Shown: in pieces, positions 1-13,210 of the stretch
Position numbering within the stretch: position 1 is the stretch's first letter
Layout: each line of letters starts with the position of its first letter
DNA from: Butyriboletus loyo
Taxonomy: Eukaryota; Basidiomycota; Agaricomycetes; Boletales; Boletaceae
Assembly (NCBI GenBank): GCA_038093515.1
Contig: JBBPSI010000096.1
Coordinates: 27,283-91,282 of the forward strand
Direction: 5' to 3'
Length of the DNA stretch: 64,000 nt
Made by a program: the position numbers and the translations under genes
Notes under the pieces: generated by a model
What the model was told of the DNA's origin: nothing
The model's input: only the letters and a program-made list of their open reading frames with translations
The model's database searches: none

Positions 1-2802
1 ATTCGTGTGCGACTCTTCATGCCCGATGGAGAACATCAATTAATAAATGTCGCACTCGCTGGGGTTCGTTGTGCGAGAATATCGTCGAAGCCTGACGAAG
101 TATCAGAACCCTGGTCAGAAGAGGTTCGTTTTCCAGTTTGTATGCCAGCCGCAAGAGCTGATTCAGTTCAGGCCAAGTTTTTCACTGAATCGCGATTGCT
201 TCAACGTGCTGTCCGTGTTGTGACCTTGTCACTGCCAAGTTCCCCAGCTACCCCTTTCCAAACGGCTACAAGCACACTACCTCCACCTGCCTCGATTTTT
301 ATTGGTTCAGGCGAGTTACTCTTACCATTGATGCTTTATCAGAGCTCTTAATGAAGATCGCGTAGTCCTCCACCCTATGGGGAATGTCGCAGAGCACTTG
401 GTCGCCGCTGGCCTAGCCCGCATCGTCGACTGGCACGCAGGCATGCTCGCGAGCGGGGGTGGCATGGAACGTCTTCGGACAGCCGAAAAAGCTGCCAAGG
501 AGAAACGAGCATGCCTCTATGCCAGTGCTCCTACTCTGACTATTACCGCTTTAGCGAAGGCTAATGGCAATCCTAACGGAAAATCGCCATCATTCGAAGG
601 GCTTGTTATTCGTCTATGGAGCAGCGACCAAATATCAGTGGCTGAGAAAGAGAGCGGAAAGGAACGCAGGTTGTATTTGAGTTCTACTAGGGCGCCAAAG
701 TAAGATCTGATCATTCTTGCGGACCCAGTACGTCTGATCAAAGGATCTTAGGCTTTCAGATCCTAAACAAGCGTTCTATGCCCAAGAGGCCCGAGAATTC
801 CTACGAAAGAGGTTGATCGGCAAAAATGTCAGGGTAACTGTTGATTTCATTCGACCCCGCGAAGGCGAATTCGAAGAGCGAGAGTGCGCTACCGTCCGAT
901 ATGGCGGGCAGAACTCGTATGACAGTTTTCATGACGAGAGGATTGTATGCTCACACCTGGTTGTGCGATTTACTACTCAGGAATATCGCTGAACAACTGA
1001 TTGAGAAGGGTCTCGCCAGCGTTGTCCGCCATCGCCGGGACGATGAAGACAGATCGCCAGACTATGACAAACTCATGGCAGCTGAACAAGTGTACGTGAA
1101 TAACACTATCCCGCTAAACTTAATAAACTCGTCTTGCAGTGCATCAACAGAAACTCGCGGGATTCACTCTGGAAAAGAGCAACCACCACCCAAACAACCC
1201 CTTAATCTATCTGAGGTAGGTTGCTCAATGACCAAGCACATTGAGCCTCGTTCGAACTTGCGTGTAGACTGCAGCGCGTGCAAACTCATTCTTGAGTGGC
1301 TTCAAGCGGCAGGGTAAGATGCCTGCAGTTGTTGACTATGTCGCGTCTGGTTCACGATTCAGGTACAAATCCCTCGATCGTTGCCCCTGCCGCCCCGCTA
1401 ATAACCGCCCCTCTAGGTTATTTCTACCCAAGGATAACCAAACCCTGACCCTGGTACTCAGCGGTACTTTATTCTATCACCGTCCTTCAGTCCATGGCCT
1501 CACATTTTGTAAGGTATCAGGGCTCCGCGTACAGCTCGTAATAATACATCAGAGAAGAGTGAGCCGTTTGGTCCCGAAGCTGCGGAGTTTGCAACAAGGC
1601 GATATATGCAACGTGACGTCGAGTTTGAAGTCGAATCGACCGACAAGTCTGGTGGCTTTATTGGTGCTTTGTGGTTGAAAAATGAAAATGCTGCTATTTC
1701 GCTTGTTCGAGAAGGGTATGCGTTTGTGCACGCGTTCTCTGCGGATGGTCTATCATGGGCGAACCAGATATACGATGCAGAAGTCTGTATCATCGTCTCT
1801 TTTTACTGACGGACGCTGATGCATCAATGTTAGGCTGAAGCCAAGCAAGCGCGACGTAACGTGAGTTGAACCAGCACATGCAGAGACATGTATTAATTGT
1901 CGCTCTTGTAGGTGTGGAAAGACTACGACGAAGCGGCCGAAAAAGCTGCGCAGGCACCTGTGGAGGACGTTTCTGCACCATTAAAGCCGGAATACATTGA
2001 TGTCATCATCAGTGATGTACGAACGAAGAACGGTCTTAACTTATCTGTCCAGGTATTAAATACCGAAGGTTAGTCCACCATTGCGTTCTGCTAGCTAGTC
2101 TGCTCAGTTGGAATCCAACCCACAGGCATAGCTTCCCTGGAGAAATTGATGCGCGATTTTTCATTGCATCATAAATCTGCAGCAGTACCTCCAAACTTCA
2201 CGCCAACAAATGGTGATCTTGTCTCTGCAAAATTCTCTGATGGTTCATGGTACCGTGCTAAGATTCGTCGAGCATCGCCTGTCAAAAAGGAGGCAGAAGT
2301 CACTTTCATTGATTATGGCAATCAAGACATTGTCAAATTCTTGAATTTGCGACCTCTCGATCCAAAATTCCGCTCACTCCCCGGTCAGGCGCAGGACGCA
2401 CGCCTGAGGTTTGTTCCTCTCTTTTCTTATTACATGCGTGTTAATTGGATGCATAGTTTCGTGAAGTTGGTGAATCCCGACAGCGAATATTTCCAGGACG
2501 CCATTGATCGCTTCCGTTCGCTTTGCGAAGGACGTAAACTCATTGCCAACATCGATCAAAAGGAAGGAAATGTCTTACACCTCCGACTCATCGACCCCGT
2601 AGATCCAGGCTCTGCGCAGAATCCACTTGCTTGCATCAACGCAGATCTGCTCCGTGAAGGTCTCGCTTTCATTGACCGAAGAAACTGCAAGTATCTTGAA
2701 GCGTATCCGCAAGTGGTCAGGCACCTGCAGGAGTGCGCTGCAGCTGGCAAACGGGATCGTTTGGGGATGTTTGAGTTTGGCGACATCGAGGAGGATGAGT
2801 AG
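1..2802 (+). CDS. SND1: Tudor-SN / SND1 homolog, 5'-truncated by window edge
   Basis: Staphylococcal-nuclease/Tudor protein (Tudor-SN, p100), an RNA-binding factor tied to RNA decay, splicing and stress granules. The window opens inside an SNase-like repeat: base 1 is already in frame ([20 protein letters not shown]). More SNase-type segments follow: [16 protein letters not shown] near 395-440, [16 protein letters not shown] near 780-835 and [20 protein letters not shown] near 1295-1365. The Tudor domain is at about 2200-2330 ([11 protein letters not shown], then FIDYGNQD). The last SNase-like part has [12 protein letters not shown], and the protein ends on an acidic tail before the stop at 2800-2802. 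Several short introns interrupt the frame. The first one visible, 311-365, only keeps frame with a GC donor (TCAG then GCGAGT). The missing 5' part should hold the first SNase repeat or more. Family assignment is firm from the order SNase repeats-Tudor-SNase. Confidence 0.9.
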
Positions 2803-3038
2803 GCAATGACAGTGTTGAGATGCGTTTTTAAGTGCATCTAGGGATACTGATCTAATCCACAACATCACCGCCTATTCTTTTTGATATGTTACCAAACAAC
2901 AACTGTGACTTGGGACCACGGCTTTTCGTCTAAGTTTTGCACCAATTGAAAGCGTGTGGGACAAGGACGCTCGCCATCGCAAAGGTGGTCAACATCTCCA
3001 ACGGAGACGTCTGTCAGAGTAGAGGATGCAAAGCTGCC

Positions 3039-4573
3039 ATGCCCCACTGCCTCCAGTCATTCGGGTTGAACTACTCGCTGCACGCCCCCTTCAATTCTTA
3101 CCTTTACCCACAAGTTTCCCAGCGAAGCACCGTGACGAACTGTACTCCGGCCCCTTCGATGGATTCAAATTTACCGCAAAGCAAGTCTGTTCCTTCGAAT
3201 CTAACCACTGGCAGGCGGCATCGAGTGTCGATTTCGGTTTCAGGGAGCTACCAAAGCCACCTCTCTAACCTCGGTTACCTCCACCGCGTTCGCACCGCGT
3301 CTGAGCAGATCTCGCTGGGTTCCATAGGCTTGGAGAAGGACTACTTGCATATACTAGAGGGCGGGCTAGCTGAGCAAAGGCCCCGTGTGGGGCGATTCTA
3401 TCTGCTGAAGCAATTCGTCACAGATCCTGCAACCTTTCTGTCGGACGACCTCCGGAGGATACGCAATGGGCATGTCTGGCGGCCACGCACCCTCCTCACA
3501 TTGTATTGCTGCTTCAGCGTACTTTTCTTGTCCCTCAAGATCCATACCTTTGTTCGGGAAGCGCTTCAGGTTGCCCAACCTCAGCAACACCAGTCCTGGG
3601 GGTCTGTTACCAACCTTGCTGAAGCTGATCTCCATGGCGCATCATTACCACCATTGATGAACGTCACATTATCCCAACGCCTGTCTGTTGCCTTTAGAGA
3701 GCTTTCCCAAGCACATTTAGATACATTCGCCGTGCAAGCCCATCCAAGCTCCAAATCAGATCTCACTGCTTGTCTTTGGATCGAGGACGCTCGAATTGAG
3801 GAAGCTTTCGCATCCGCCACAACATGGCCAGGTCCAGTGTCTCTCATAGTCGTCACCACGAACGCACCCAACTCGACCGTATACAAGAACCTGCTCGGCC
3901 ATCTCACGGCAAAGTGTGCGTCGTCGAACACTTCTGTGCACGTTTTGCACGTGTCTTCGGTCGTCGGAGGATCGTCGAATGCGTACCTCAACATGGCCAG
4001 ATTCTTTGCGCGGACGTCTCAGGTGGTCTTGTTCCCAGATGGCATTCCCAAGTTGGATCACGCCCTTTGGTTAGACAAACTGCCCGTCGACATATCTTAT
4101 CCAGTCCTCTTGAGCAATTCTACGCATAGGTCGTTTTCGCCGAGGCTGCTCGCACCGGTCCTCCTCCCGAGGGACCACCCGGTTTGGTGCGCAGAACGAT
4201 TTTACATGTTTGGATCGCGCATTCTAGATTGGGAAGACTGTCTCTGGAAACTGTGGCTCGAGAGCGCTGGAGAAGCATCGTCGATCGCTGTACCTCACTT
4301 CTTGGACGGGTCCGAGAACACGACTGCGCTCTCAGTGTCACCTTATGCGGTGCGTCTGTCACACTCGTTCATACAGAGTCAGCGAATATCTGCTGTTTGT
4401 AGATGAAGATTCGTCTCCGGTGGTCTACTAAATACAGGTTGGAGGCATGTGCATTCACTCTCAAGAGATCGCAGGCACTCGAGTCCTTGTCAAAGACCCA
4501 AAAAAGGCACATGCAATGGAGGAAAAAATTCTGTCGCGAGGTAAAGCTAATCACGACGTCAGCCTGGATATCT
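3039..4573 (+). CDS. GT49-like type II membrane glycosyltransferase
   Basis: Probable Golgi glycosyltransferase of the GT49 (LARGE C-terminal / B4GAT1-like) group found in many agaricomycetes. A long open frame carries one membrane segment (TLLTLYCCFSVLFLSLKIH, about 3490-3545), then a lumenal domain with SLIVVTTNAPNSTVYKNLLG, QVVLFPDGIPKLDHALWLDK and FYMFGSRILDWEDCLWKLWL, which recall the family. The long frame stops at 4406. I infer a last intron from GTGCGT at 4351 to CAG at about 4437, which adds a tail beginning VGGMCIHSQEIAG and ending at 4573. The start is uncertain: the first in-frame ATG is at 3039, and another at 3159 would still leave the membrane anchor inside. The nucleotide-sugar-binding acidic motif is not obvious. 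The fold family is likelier right than any substrate. Confidence 0.55.
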
Positions 4574-4713
4574 GAATCCTCTTCGTCCCGCTAGACTGTC
4601 GGACTTGGTGCGCTGGACATTCCCTAGAGCTTTTATCTACACAACGTGTCGCTTCGCCCCATCGATTCATCTTGTTCATCCTTGTTAGATTTTCCATGTC
4701 TCGAGTATGTCAG

Positions 4714-7700
4714 TCACAAATCCGCAATTTTTTGAGCCTCTACTTCCTCGTCGTCCACATCCATAGCAGTTTCATCATTCTCCTCTCCCTCGTCTTGATA
4801 GGTTTCCCAAATCAAGTCTAGCTCTGGCCCTTGGATTACTCTCTCGAGAAGAGCCCTTGCTAGATCTGGACGCCCATCGTCAGCGAATTCACTCGACGTT
4901 ACAGCCGAGCACAGACCTGCGACACCCATCAGTCGTTGTCTGTCCTTTGCATCGAGCCAATAAGGGGGGTTCGCGTAACTGAGACAACCGAATGTCAGGA
5001 TAAAGAGATGGATCAGTCCTTGGTACGTCTTTGCTGGTGCGCGCAAAAGACGTTCGCGCAGGTCGAGCGTCGCATCTTCACCTATGACTAGGTGATGGAG
5101 TAGCAACGTTGTGTGATTGATGGCGTGTATTGTTCTGCTCTCCTGGAATCAGTTTAAAAGGTTCCCCCCTTTTCAGAGACAGCTCGAGTACCTCGTAGCA
5201 GACCGAGGATCATTGAAGACCACCCCATTCTCATCCCAGATCGGTGCGACCAGATGACAAAGGTAAAATACTATCGATGGGATCAGCTCTTGGGATTCAA
5301 CCAAAAGTGTGTATGTGCCAGGGTGTGTGTTAGAAAGGACGCCAAAGAACAAGATGAGGCGACTCTTGAGTTCATCTGCCTGTGAGTTACCTGCAATGAG
5401 AAAAAGCGATTAGGAAAAATTGAATAAACGGCGCACCTCGGGTCCTTGGCGGTTAGTATCGGTCAGTAGAGAGCATGCAAGACCAATTTGTGGATGATGA
5501 GCGGGGCCCACGAGTTCGCCGTCGTTTTCCGTCCGCTCACTTGTAGGACGTGACAGCAATGAACGAGATAGGTTCCGTCCTGCAATCATGTTGACTGGGA
5601 GGCTGTTAAAACTGCATAAATCATACTTGTCGACAGCCATAAGAGTACCCGCATGCTCTCGATAAGGAACCACGGTGGACGGTGGGGATGGAGCAATGTC
5701 GTGAGCAAGGATGGCATGGCTGGACACGCACTCAAGCTGAATTCAATTACGATTGGCAATCGTCATGCGGTCATTCGTAAAGACTGACCTATCTTCAAGG
5801 TCATCAGGAATCCGCCAAACGAGTGCCTCGTAAAGAAATAATGTTTCTGTCGCAAGCGAGCAAAGCTCAAGAGGTTCGTTTCCAGTTGTGACATCAAGTT
5901 TCTGGAGTTGGTCTTGAATAATATTATGCAGCACTCCCAACAATTGTGGTGTCCCATCGTGGTCTGGAACACGCTGCGATAACAGAAGAGCAGGGATCGA
6001 TGGCAGCACGTATGCAAGGTTGGTAAGTAGGTTGAGAACGGGAGTCAAAGGGGATATCTGCGGGGACTGAGCGACGGCCAAACCTGCCAGAAGAAGGGAG
6101 CGAACCGAATTATTCTTTGCTAGTAACTCGGTGATCTCGCATAGTGCACAACAGATAATTCGGGCCAAATGATCAAAATCCCGATCAGGATGAGCGGGAA
6201 TGCCCCCAAGGGTATCAAATATTCGCATTAGCGCAGCACCATAGGACAGTACTTGACCTGTGTCTGCCGGAGACGCGCACACGAGTAGCTGCAAAGTCGG
6301 GAGTTTTGATCCCTGTAGCGTATGTGTCTGCATGATATCATGAAGCTATTAAACATCAGCCTCGAAAAAGCAATCAAAGAGCGTGAACACCAACGACAAG
6401 ATTCCAACTCGGAAGAGTCAGAGCAGCGGTATTTTCTTGGGAGGAGAGTGTCATGACTGGGGTCCCTTCATCCACCATATGAACATCGACGCCAACATCA
6501 ACAGGAGGGACAAAGTCTTCTATGGGAACACCGTCATCCATTTGAGTACCAAACACTTCGGGTTCAGGAAATCGACTACTCGACCACTGAGGCACTGGAC
6601 TAGCGCTTGGAATGACAGGTGACGGGTGCTGAGAAGCGAACACAATTATGCTCACCTATCACAGGCAAACAGATAGAACTCACGGAAGCAGTGAATGAGG
6701 TGGTCTCCTTTCCTTTGCGCCCCACCGCGAATTGCGAACGCGGAGGGCCGCTCTGAAATCCTGACAGGAGATCTTTCGTCTCTAACGTGGTGGTTTTCTT
6801 TGGCATTTCAAAGTCTGATATGACACCGAAGCGGGGGCGACGAGGAGTTTCTGGAGCTGGCCGAGAAGGGCCAGCAGAGCTCCATCGACCTGATCTCTGC
6901 CGCTGCGAGGGCAAGGGTTCCGTTACTTCCAAAACGTCGTTCTTGGGTAAAAGTGACACAGAGTGTTTGCGCGAGGAAGTTTCTAATTCATGGCGCTGGA
7001 GAACATATGATCAGTCGCCCAGGGATATATATATTACTTACTCTGAAAGTTAATTCTGTTTTCAAACATTCTTTATCTGCTTCGTATTGCTTCTGCAACA
7101 GAACGTGCTTCGCATCGGCATCATCCTTCGCGGACTTGAGCTTTGCGACCTGCGCTAGGTGCTCTTGGGCTGTCTGTATGAACACGACGTTCATTATGAA
7201 GCACCCGCACGTGAAGCAACATGCCGTGTACCTTTTCCAGACGTTTTCTAAGGATAGTCACCTCCCCATCCTTGGCAAATTTTGCATCTAGAGTAGCCTC
7301 CATTTCGGCCTGGACAGCCTCGTTCTTTTCACGAAGCTATAAAAAGAGGACTTTTAACCACGCACAGCCCAACCCTGTGCTGCACAAATACCGCACCTCT
7401 TCTATTTGTTGAAGTAATTGTTCAACATAATTGCCAGAGGCAGTCGTGGACGAAACCCTATTGACTCGTTGCGGATGTCCCGACTGCGTCCGAGATACTT
7501 CTTGCGATGAAGCAGGTGACCGAGCGACCTGCGCGCCACGCGCATAAGACGATGGACGAGAAGGAACTTGAGTTGCTCTCGCCGGACCTGTCCCGGAGGT
7601 ACTACGCACGACAGGCGCAGAACCCCCGGACAAAGGAGCGGCCGTGGTGGGTCTGGGCGCAGATCCTGCCTGCACAACGACATTCGATCCCAGAGCGACT

Positions 7701-8023
7701 CCCGACCGACTAGGAAGCCCTGACGGACGCCTTTGCTTATCCTGGAGACCGTAAGTACCATCTTGCCGAATGGAGACATCCGGAAGGTCTTCCATGTCTT
7801 CCAAAGTGTCTGCGCGGCGCACCGTTCTGCTAACCGAGTCGTGCTGAGGCTGCCATGACCCCGTCGTCTTTTGACGCTTGGCTGGGGGCGCGACCGTTAC
7901 ACTTTGTTGAGTTTGCGTGCTGGTGATACGTTTGAATTTGGATTCTTCCTCGTCAAGAACAGCGAGTGCCTTGTCGTCCAGCACCAGATCGTCCAAGAAG
8001 TAGTTGTCGTCAGAATCGTACAT
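4714..8023 (-). CDS. ATR-interacting checkpoint protein, ATRIP/Rad26-like
   Basis: Likely partner of the ATR/Rad3 kinase that brings it to RPA-coated single-stranded DNA. The N-terminus (8023 downwards) is very acidic and amphipathic, NYFLDDLVLDDKALAVLDEE, like the RPA-binding recruitment motif of ATRIP. A basic, Ser/Pro-rich linker follows. Then comes a coiled coil over several exons (YVEQLLQQIEE near 7400, EMEATLDAKFAKDGEVTIL near 7300, AQVAKLKSAKDDADAKHVLL near 7130). The rest is mostly helical, leucine-rich sequence compatible with the HEAT-like C-terminal half (LVCASPADTGQVLSYGAALM near 6260; RERLLRAPAKTYQGLIHLFI near 5050), ending with an acidic tail. About eight exons, all joined in frame with GT-AG introns. 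No catalytic motif is visible. The call rests on architecture (acidic head, coiled coil, helical body) rather than on one signature, so another coiled-coil DNA-repair scaffold remains possible. Confidence 0.6.
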
Positions 8024-8862
8024 GAAATGCTGTTATCGGGTTCGCGATGTCAGAGAGACAACTAAGTCCGGGTATATTGAGAATGCAAGTTTTGTGCCCG
8101 AGTTCTTCGCTGACGGCTGAATTGGAAGATGGAGTGATTTAGACAAGTTGGCGTTCCTGAACTATGACTTTGAAAGCGGAATCAAGGGCTGAAGATCTCT
8201 GATATGCAGTGACACTGCGAGACTCGGAGGCGCGGTCACCACTGCTGCTGCAAACACGCATGGCATGTACTAAGTGACTCCTCGTTCAATGATTTAGCTA
8301 CTCGTTGCTTATCGACTTTGATCAAGCATCTCTATTCCTCGCAATATTCATTGTTGCCATACCTGTGTTTAAGAACCCTCAAGTGCTGCTGGCATTACTT
8401 GAAATACAACACACTGCTACCGAGGTCAAAGACTCAACAAGTTATTTGACTCACTGGTGCTCGTTCGGATGTTGGCACTGCAATTGACTACCGGGGAAAC
8501 TCGAGGCTTAAAGAAAGGGATCATGGTAACAGATTCTGGTGTCTAGTACTTCAGGGAAACATGCAAGTCGCGTAAAGTGTTACGGTCATGGTCGTATTGC
8601 ACCTGTGACTAAAAGTTTGCTGTATAAATGGTCTGAGGTCGTCAAAGTACATGAGGTCGTCAACATGGATACTGAACCTGGAGTCGGTGGACGAGATACG
8701 CCCAAGACACCACAACCGAGTCATGATGATTAGCATGGGTCTTGACCGGAAGTGCGAAGCCGGAAAGTGGGTGCGGAGGACCGCAGTGATCGCAATCGAG
8801 CGAAAAGGCTACTGTGATGCGCCGATTTATTGGCCTGCGCCAGTGCGACAAGTCATCGCCTG
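8024..8862. other. Intergenic, no gene seen
   Basis: The gap between the ATRIP-like start and the UPF2 stop. Open frames here are short, overlap on both strands and lack splice-compatible partners. I see nothing supportable. Confidence 0.5.
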
Positions 8863-11800
8863 CTAGCCAACATAGCGAATTTTGATCGCACTAGTCCGGC
8901 TTCGGTTTTCCAACGCTGTCATCCAAGTCGTCACCAGAATGTTAGATTGCCAGATTCCATAAGAAAACTACCTTTCAGCTCTTCAGCCTCTTGGCTCTGC
9001 TCGTAGTTCAAGACTATGCGTTTCAGGTGTTGTTTGTCTACTTCGTCCTGAAGTTGTGCCGAACGGGTATGCACCGCTAGGGCAGATTCTGTAGGGATGG
9101 GCAGATATCGCGTCTATCAAATGGATTAGTTTAGATCACGCATGAATATCTGACTGATAGACCTGTTGCTTGTTTCCTCTCTTCGTAATTACTGTGAAGT
9201 TCATCACCGACTCGCCATTAGTTGCGTTGCCTTCGCCATCGGCAGCTCCCTCGTTACCATCTACACGCCTCTTTCTGGATCCAGGAGCTAGTACAGCAGA
9301 GTCCCACCAAGCTGCCTTCTTATCGATTTTTCTCGACTCAACGGACGAGTCCGTGATGATTTTGGCAAGTTCTTTTGCAAACTCTGCGTCAGCCTCTTCT
9401 GAGGGACCGAGGTATTCCTGAGCGGAGAGCACCACGACGGGGTCTGGCGATGGAGCGCGATCTTCGGCCTGCAAAGGCGCCTCTGTAACTTTCTTTATGG
9501 AGACTCGCGAAACAATGCTCACTGCAGACTCCTGGCCACCTGTATCTTCTTCTTCTTCGTCATCTTCTCGAGGCCGTTCCCCATCGTCCTCGCTATCATC
9601 ACCGCTATCACCTTCAGTTGTTACTTCGGTGGATGCTTAGCTAAGAAAGAAAATACAACGGGGAATACTCACGTCCGGCATTTTGCATGACGGTATTAAA
9701 CATTTCATCGACTGCCGCGGCAGCTTCCTCGATAGACTTCGGCATCGTTAATTTCGGTCGAATAGCCTGCACAACGGTGAAGTCATGGTCACGGAAGTTA
9801 CAAATTCGCCTTACGTCAAGGGAGTCTGACAGCATGAAATCCGCATCCATAGGCAGCTCTTCTTTACATAAGACATAATACTGGGTCTGGTGTCAGTGTT
9901 TCTGAAAGTTGGATAACGGAGACCGTTTACCTGGAAGAATACCAAAAAGTTATCGAGTTTTCTTTTCTGACTGCCCCTGTCAAAACACATGCCAACAGTG
10001 TCTAGCATCACGCAGACTAAGCGAACTCTGAAAAAGTCATCCGGCATATCGAGTGCGCACGGTTGACGCGGCAATGGCTGACCGTCAGCTAGGATGAAGT
10101 GTGAGTGCGGAGGATGCAATGTGAACGGGAGCGAGACTGACGATGTCCGAATGTTACAAGCAACCATAATGTGTCGAACACCAAGCTGGAGCCCACCAGA
10201 CGGTAGATGTACAGTTCTCCGAGGTACTTCATTGTTGCTATTCGTTGTTGGTTTGTGTTGTATACGTTCTGCTCCACTCCCCGACGTATATCCTCGAGTA
10301 CCTGATCTACGACGGACACGGCGAAAGCAGGATGGTAGCGCTGTAGGTCGTACGTCAACATCGCAAGCAAACTAATGTTGCTGTATTTGATTTTCCAGGA
10401 CTTCGTGAAAACCTTGTGCAGAGAGCGCTGCACAAGAGGATCGTCCCAATCCAGTTTCCGAATGAGCTTGAGCACCTTATCGATGCTTTTCTTGGAAAGC
10501 ACATCGAAGACAAGGTGGCGAACGAAAAACTCAATAGGAGTTCGTTCCTTCTCAACACGCGGGGCACGTTCGGGGGGATTGCACTGGATAGATACTCAGT
10601 GTCCAGTCCTAGACAGCTTATATAAGTTCAAACCTGGTAATAGGCATTCTCGAGCAGGAGGATCTGTCTTTGATCAAAATGCTGCATATTTTGTTTGCGC
10701 TTCATGAGCTCGAGCTGGATGACAGTAAGTCGCCGATAAGGTCTAAGCCAAGCGCAGTTAAAACCGCACCATGGTACTGAACCTTTCCCTGGTATCCTCG
10801 CTCCGTAGAAGAAAGCGCCCACAGCCTTCAAGCAAAAGGGCTATATTTTCTACGTTTGTTCCCGAGAAGTCGTCGAGACAGACTTTGAACATGTGCAATA
10901 TGAGGTGGGATGGCACGATGCGGAACTTCGTCAAGTTCGACAGAAAGACAATATTCTGTTTAGAGGAAAAGGTTAAATAACACACCATCACCAAACAGAA
11001 CGACACACCTTGATTCGTGTTTCGGTAAGTTCTTTGACGACATTCTTTTTCCTCTGTAAATACCGGAACTCCTCATCCAACTTGGTACGTTGGTCAGCTT
11101 TCGTTCAATATATGAATTGCAACGAGCTGAATGCGAAGACTCACAGAAGCAACTAGTCCAGATCCTATGTCCGGCATGTACTTACTTAGGGTGGCAACCA
11201 GCCTGGAGTAGTGAGGCAAGAGGTCGGTTCTGTTCTTCGGAACGGTGGTCAAGAACTGGTCTAAACTTATTGAACTGCCCAACGAAAGGTCCATGGAATG
11301 AAACCCACTTTGATGAGCCTTTTTCTGGCGGCCTTGGAATTGAGAAACGCAAAGTCCACAGCTACTTGATCAATCATTGCCCGGTTGGTGGCATCTGGGA
11401 GGCGAGCCAAGAGTGCAGTAAGAAGCTGCGAAGGACCTGGCGGTGCGAGTTGAGGAGACGATGAGGGAGTCGAAGGTCTGGGAGACGCTGGTGTAGGCGT
11501 GGCTGCACTGTAAATTTTAGTACAACACGGTGAGATACTTTGAAGAGAAATCCATGAAAGCTCAGCTCGGCTTACCCGTCTTCTTCGTCCTTTGGACTGT
11601 CCGGTCCTTCCTTGGGATGATAATTCCCATTGATTTGTATATCCCCATTGGCCTTGAGGCCCTCAAGCTCTTGTTCTAGTTTCTTCGCCTCCACTTCCGC
11701 CTTTTCCTTCTCAGCTTTCTCTCTCTCTTCGTCGGCTACCGTATCGGTTCTTTCTTCTGATTCGACACCAAGAACACTCTTGGGAACAAAATCCTTCAAG

Positions 11801-13210
11801 GCTTGAATGTCCTCAAAGAACTTTCGTTCTTCCTCGTCTTCCCATTTTCCACCAGACGCAAGTGAGGTATCTTCCGATTCGTCCGCAAGTATTCCACTAG
11901 CATTTGACCCTATCTGGATCGAGTCCGACTTCTGAGAGGCAGTCGGCAGTGCAGGCATAGGAAGATAAAGCAACTCAGAAAGGCTGAACTTTTGCTGTTA
12001 ATGGTAAACATGGCGCGAGGGTTTGTACATACGTTTGGCAGCTTGCAAGGAGTTTTTCGTATCCCTTGGTCATTTTCTCGTACGCTTGCTGCCTGTCTTC
12101 GAATATTTCACCGGATCGAATGTATGCTTCATGATTGCGGCGGTCCTGCTCTTGGAGACGCTATAAATAACCCAGTTAGGGCACAGGTATGTGGGAGAAC
12201 AATGCGTCAGCATACTTTGTGTTCCATAACTAGTTTCTTGGCTACATTGTCAAAGTAGCCTTCACACATGCGCTTGAACCGATCACGTATGTCCTGTTGT
12301 ACAAGTTCTTCGTCTTCATTCAGGAGGGGAGGAAAATTTCCTTGGGTTTCACTCGTGGTGATGGAGGACAAAGTGCCAGGTTCTGAATCGCTAGGTATCT
12401 GTTTGGTTTGTGTAGGCATCAATCCGAGATATGGGCGAGCATATGACTTGAGGAACGTTGAAAGTAAAGGAAGAGAAGACAGAGTAGGATCATTTGACAA
12501 CTATATTGAGTATCAATCTAGACTCGTGCGACGGAGCAGGATGTTGTACCAGTTCTTTGATCGCCTTCATTATCCACTCACCACCACTTCTTGTCGGAGA
12601 ATCCTTGATGACGCCCACGAGAGCAAGCTCGGAGCACACACGAAGGACCGGCCGTTGGCGGGTGATCCTTGCAGCGTCCTCCTTCTCTCGTTGATCGGGA
12701 GGAAGAGCGGAGAGGGCTGTCCTTGATGGAGCAGCGATTGCAGAAGCTAACATGTCCACAAAAGTAGGGGAGAACGAAGTTGGAAATCGCCTATGGAGGG
12801 TGCATATGACCTGAAGCATGTGAGTACAATTTTTACAGAATGTGGAATCCCTTACCTCCACCGCGGCCCAGGCGTCTTTCTCTGTCTTGCATCGCGCGAT
12901 ACCATCGAGCGCAGCGCCGGCTACCTCGTCGATGTACTTCTCGAGCGACAGCGAGTCGATGTCCTTGATGATCTGGTCGCGGTAATCTAAACCAATTGAC
13001 TGGCGCATGCGCTTGATGAGTGCAGTGTGACGCTTGAGAGACGAGTCAAGCTTCGAGGCCTCTATTGCGGCGGTGAGACATATTAGTTCCGTCTTAAAGC
13101 CGTGACAGACCTGGGATGTCGAGGGAGAGGTTCAAGGCTTTGAGCTTCACACGCCGTGCAGTGCGAGCTCTCTCTTCTTCTATCTTGGATAAGGACGACA
13201 CTTCCGACAT
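8863..13210 (-). CDS. UPF2: Nonsense-mediated decay factor UPF2/NMD2
   Basis: Scaffold of the surveillance complex that links UPF3 at exon junctions to the UPF1 helicase. It starts MSEVSSLSKIEEERARTARR at 13210. Three MIF4G-type helical domains can be followed: LDYRDQIIKDIDSLSLEKYI near 12990, RIVPSHLILHMFKVCLDDFS near 10900, and the third with KKSIDKVLKLIRKLDWDDPL and YNTNQQRIATMKYLGELYIY between about 10500 and 10200. Between the first two lies the typical linker GGKWEDEEERKFFEDIQALK (near 11850). An acidic stretch (about 9540-9620) precedes the UPF1-binding tail (ESVMNFTVITKRGNKQQ near 9180, then LKRIVLNYEQSQEAEEL near 9010). Many short introns. The end is approximate: an intron after EELK gives a stop at 8863, whereas reading through gives a stop at about 8931. 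Confidence 0.9.
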
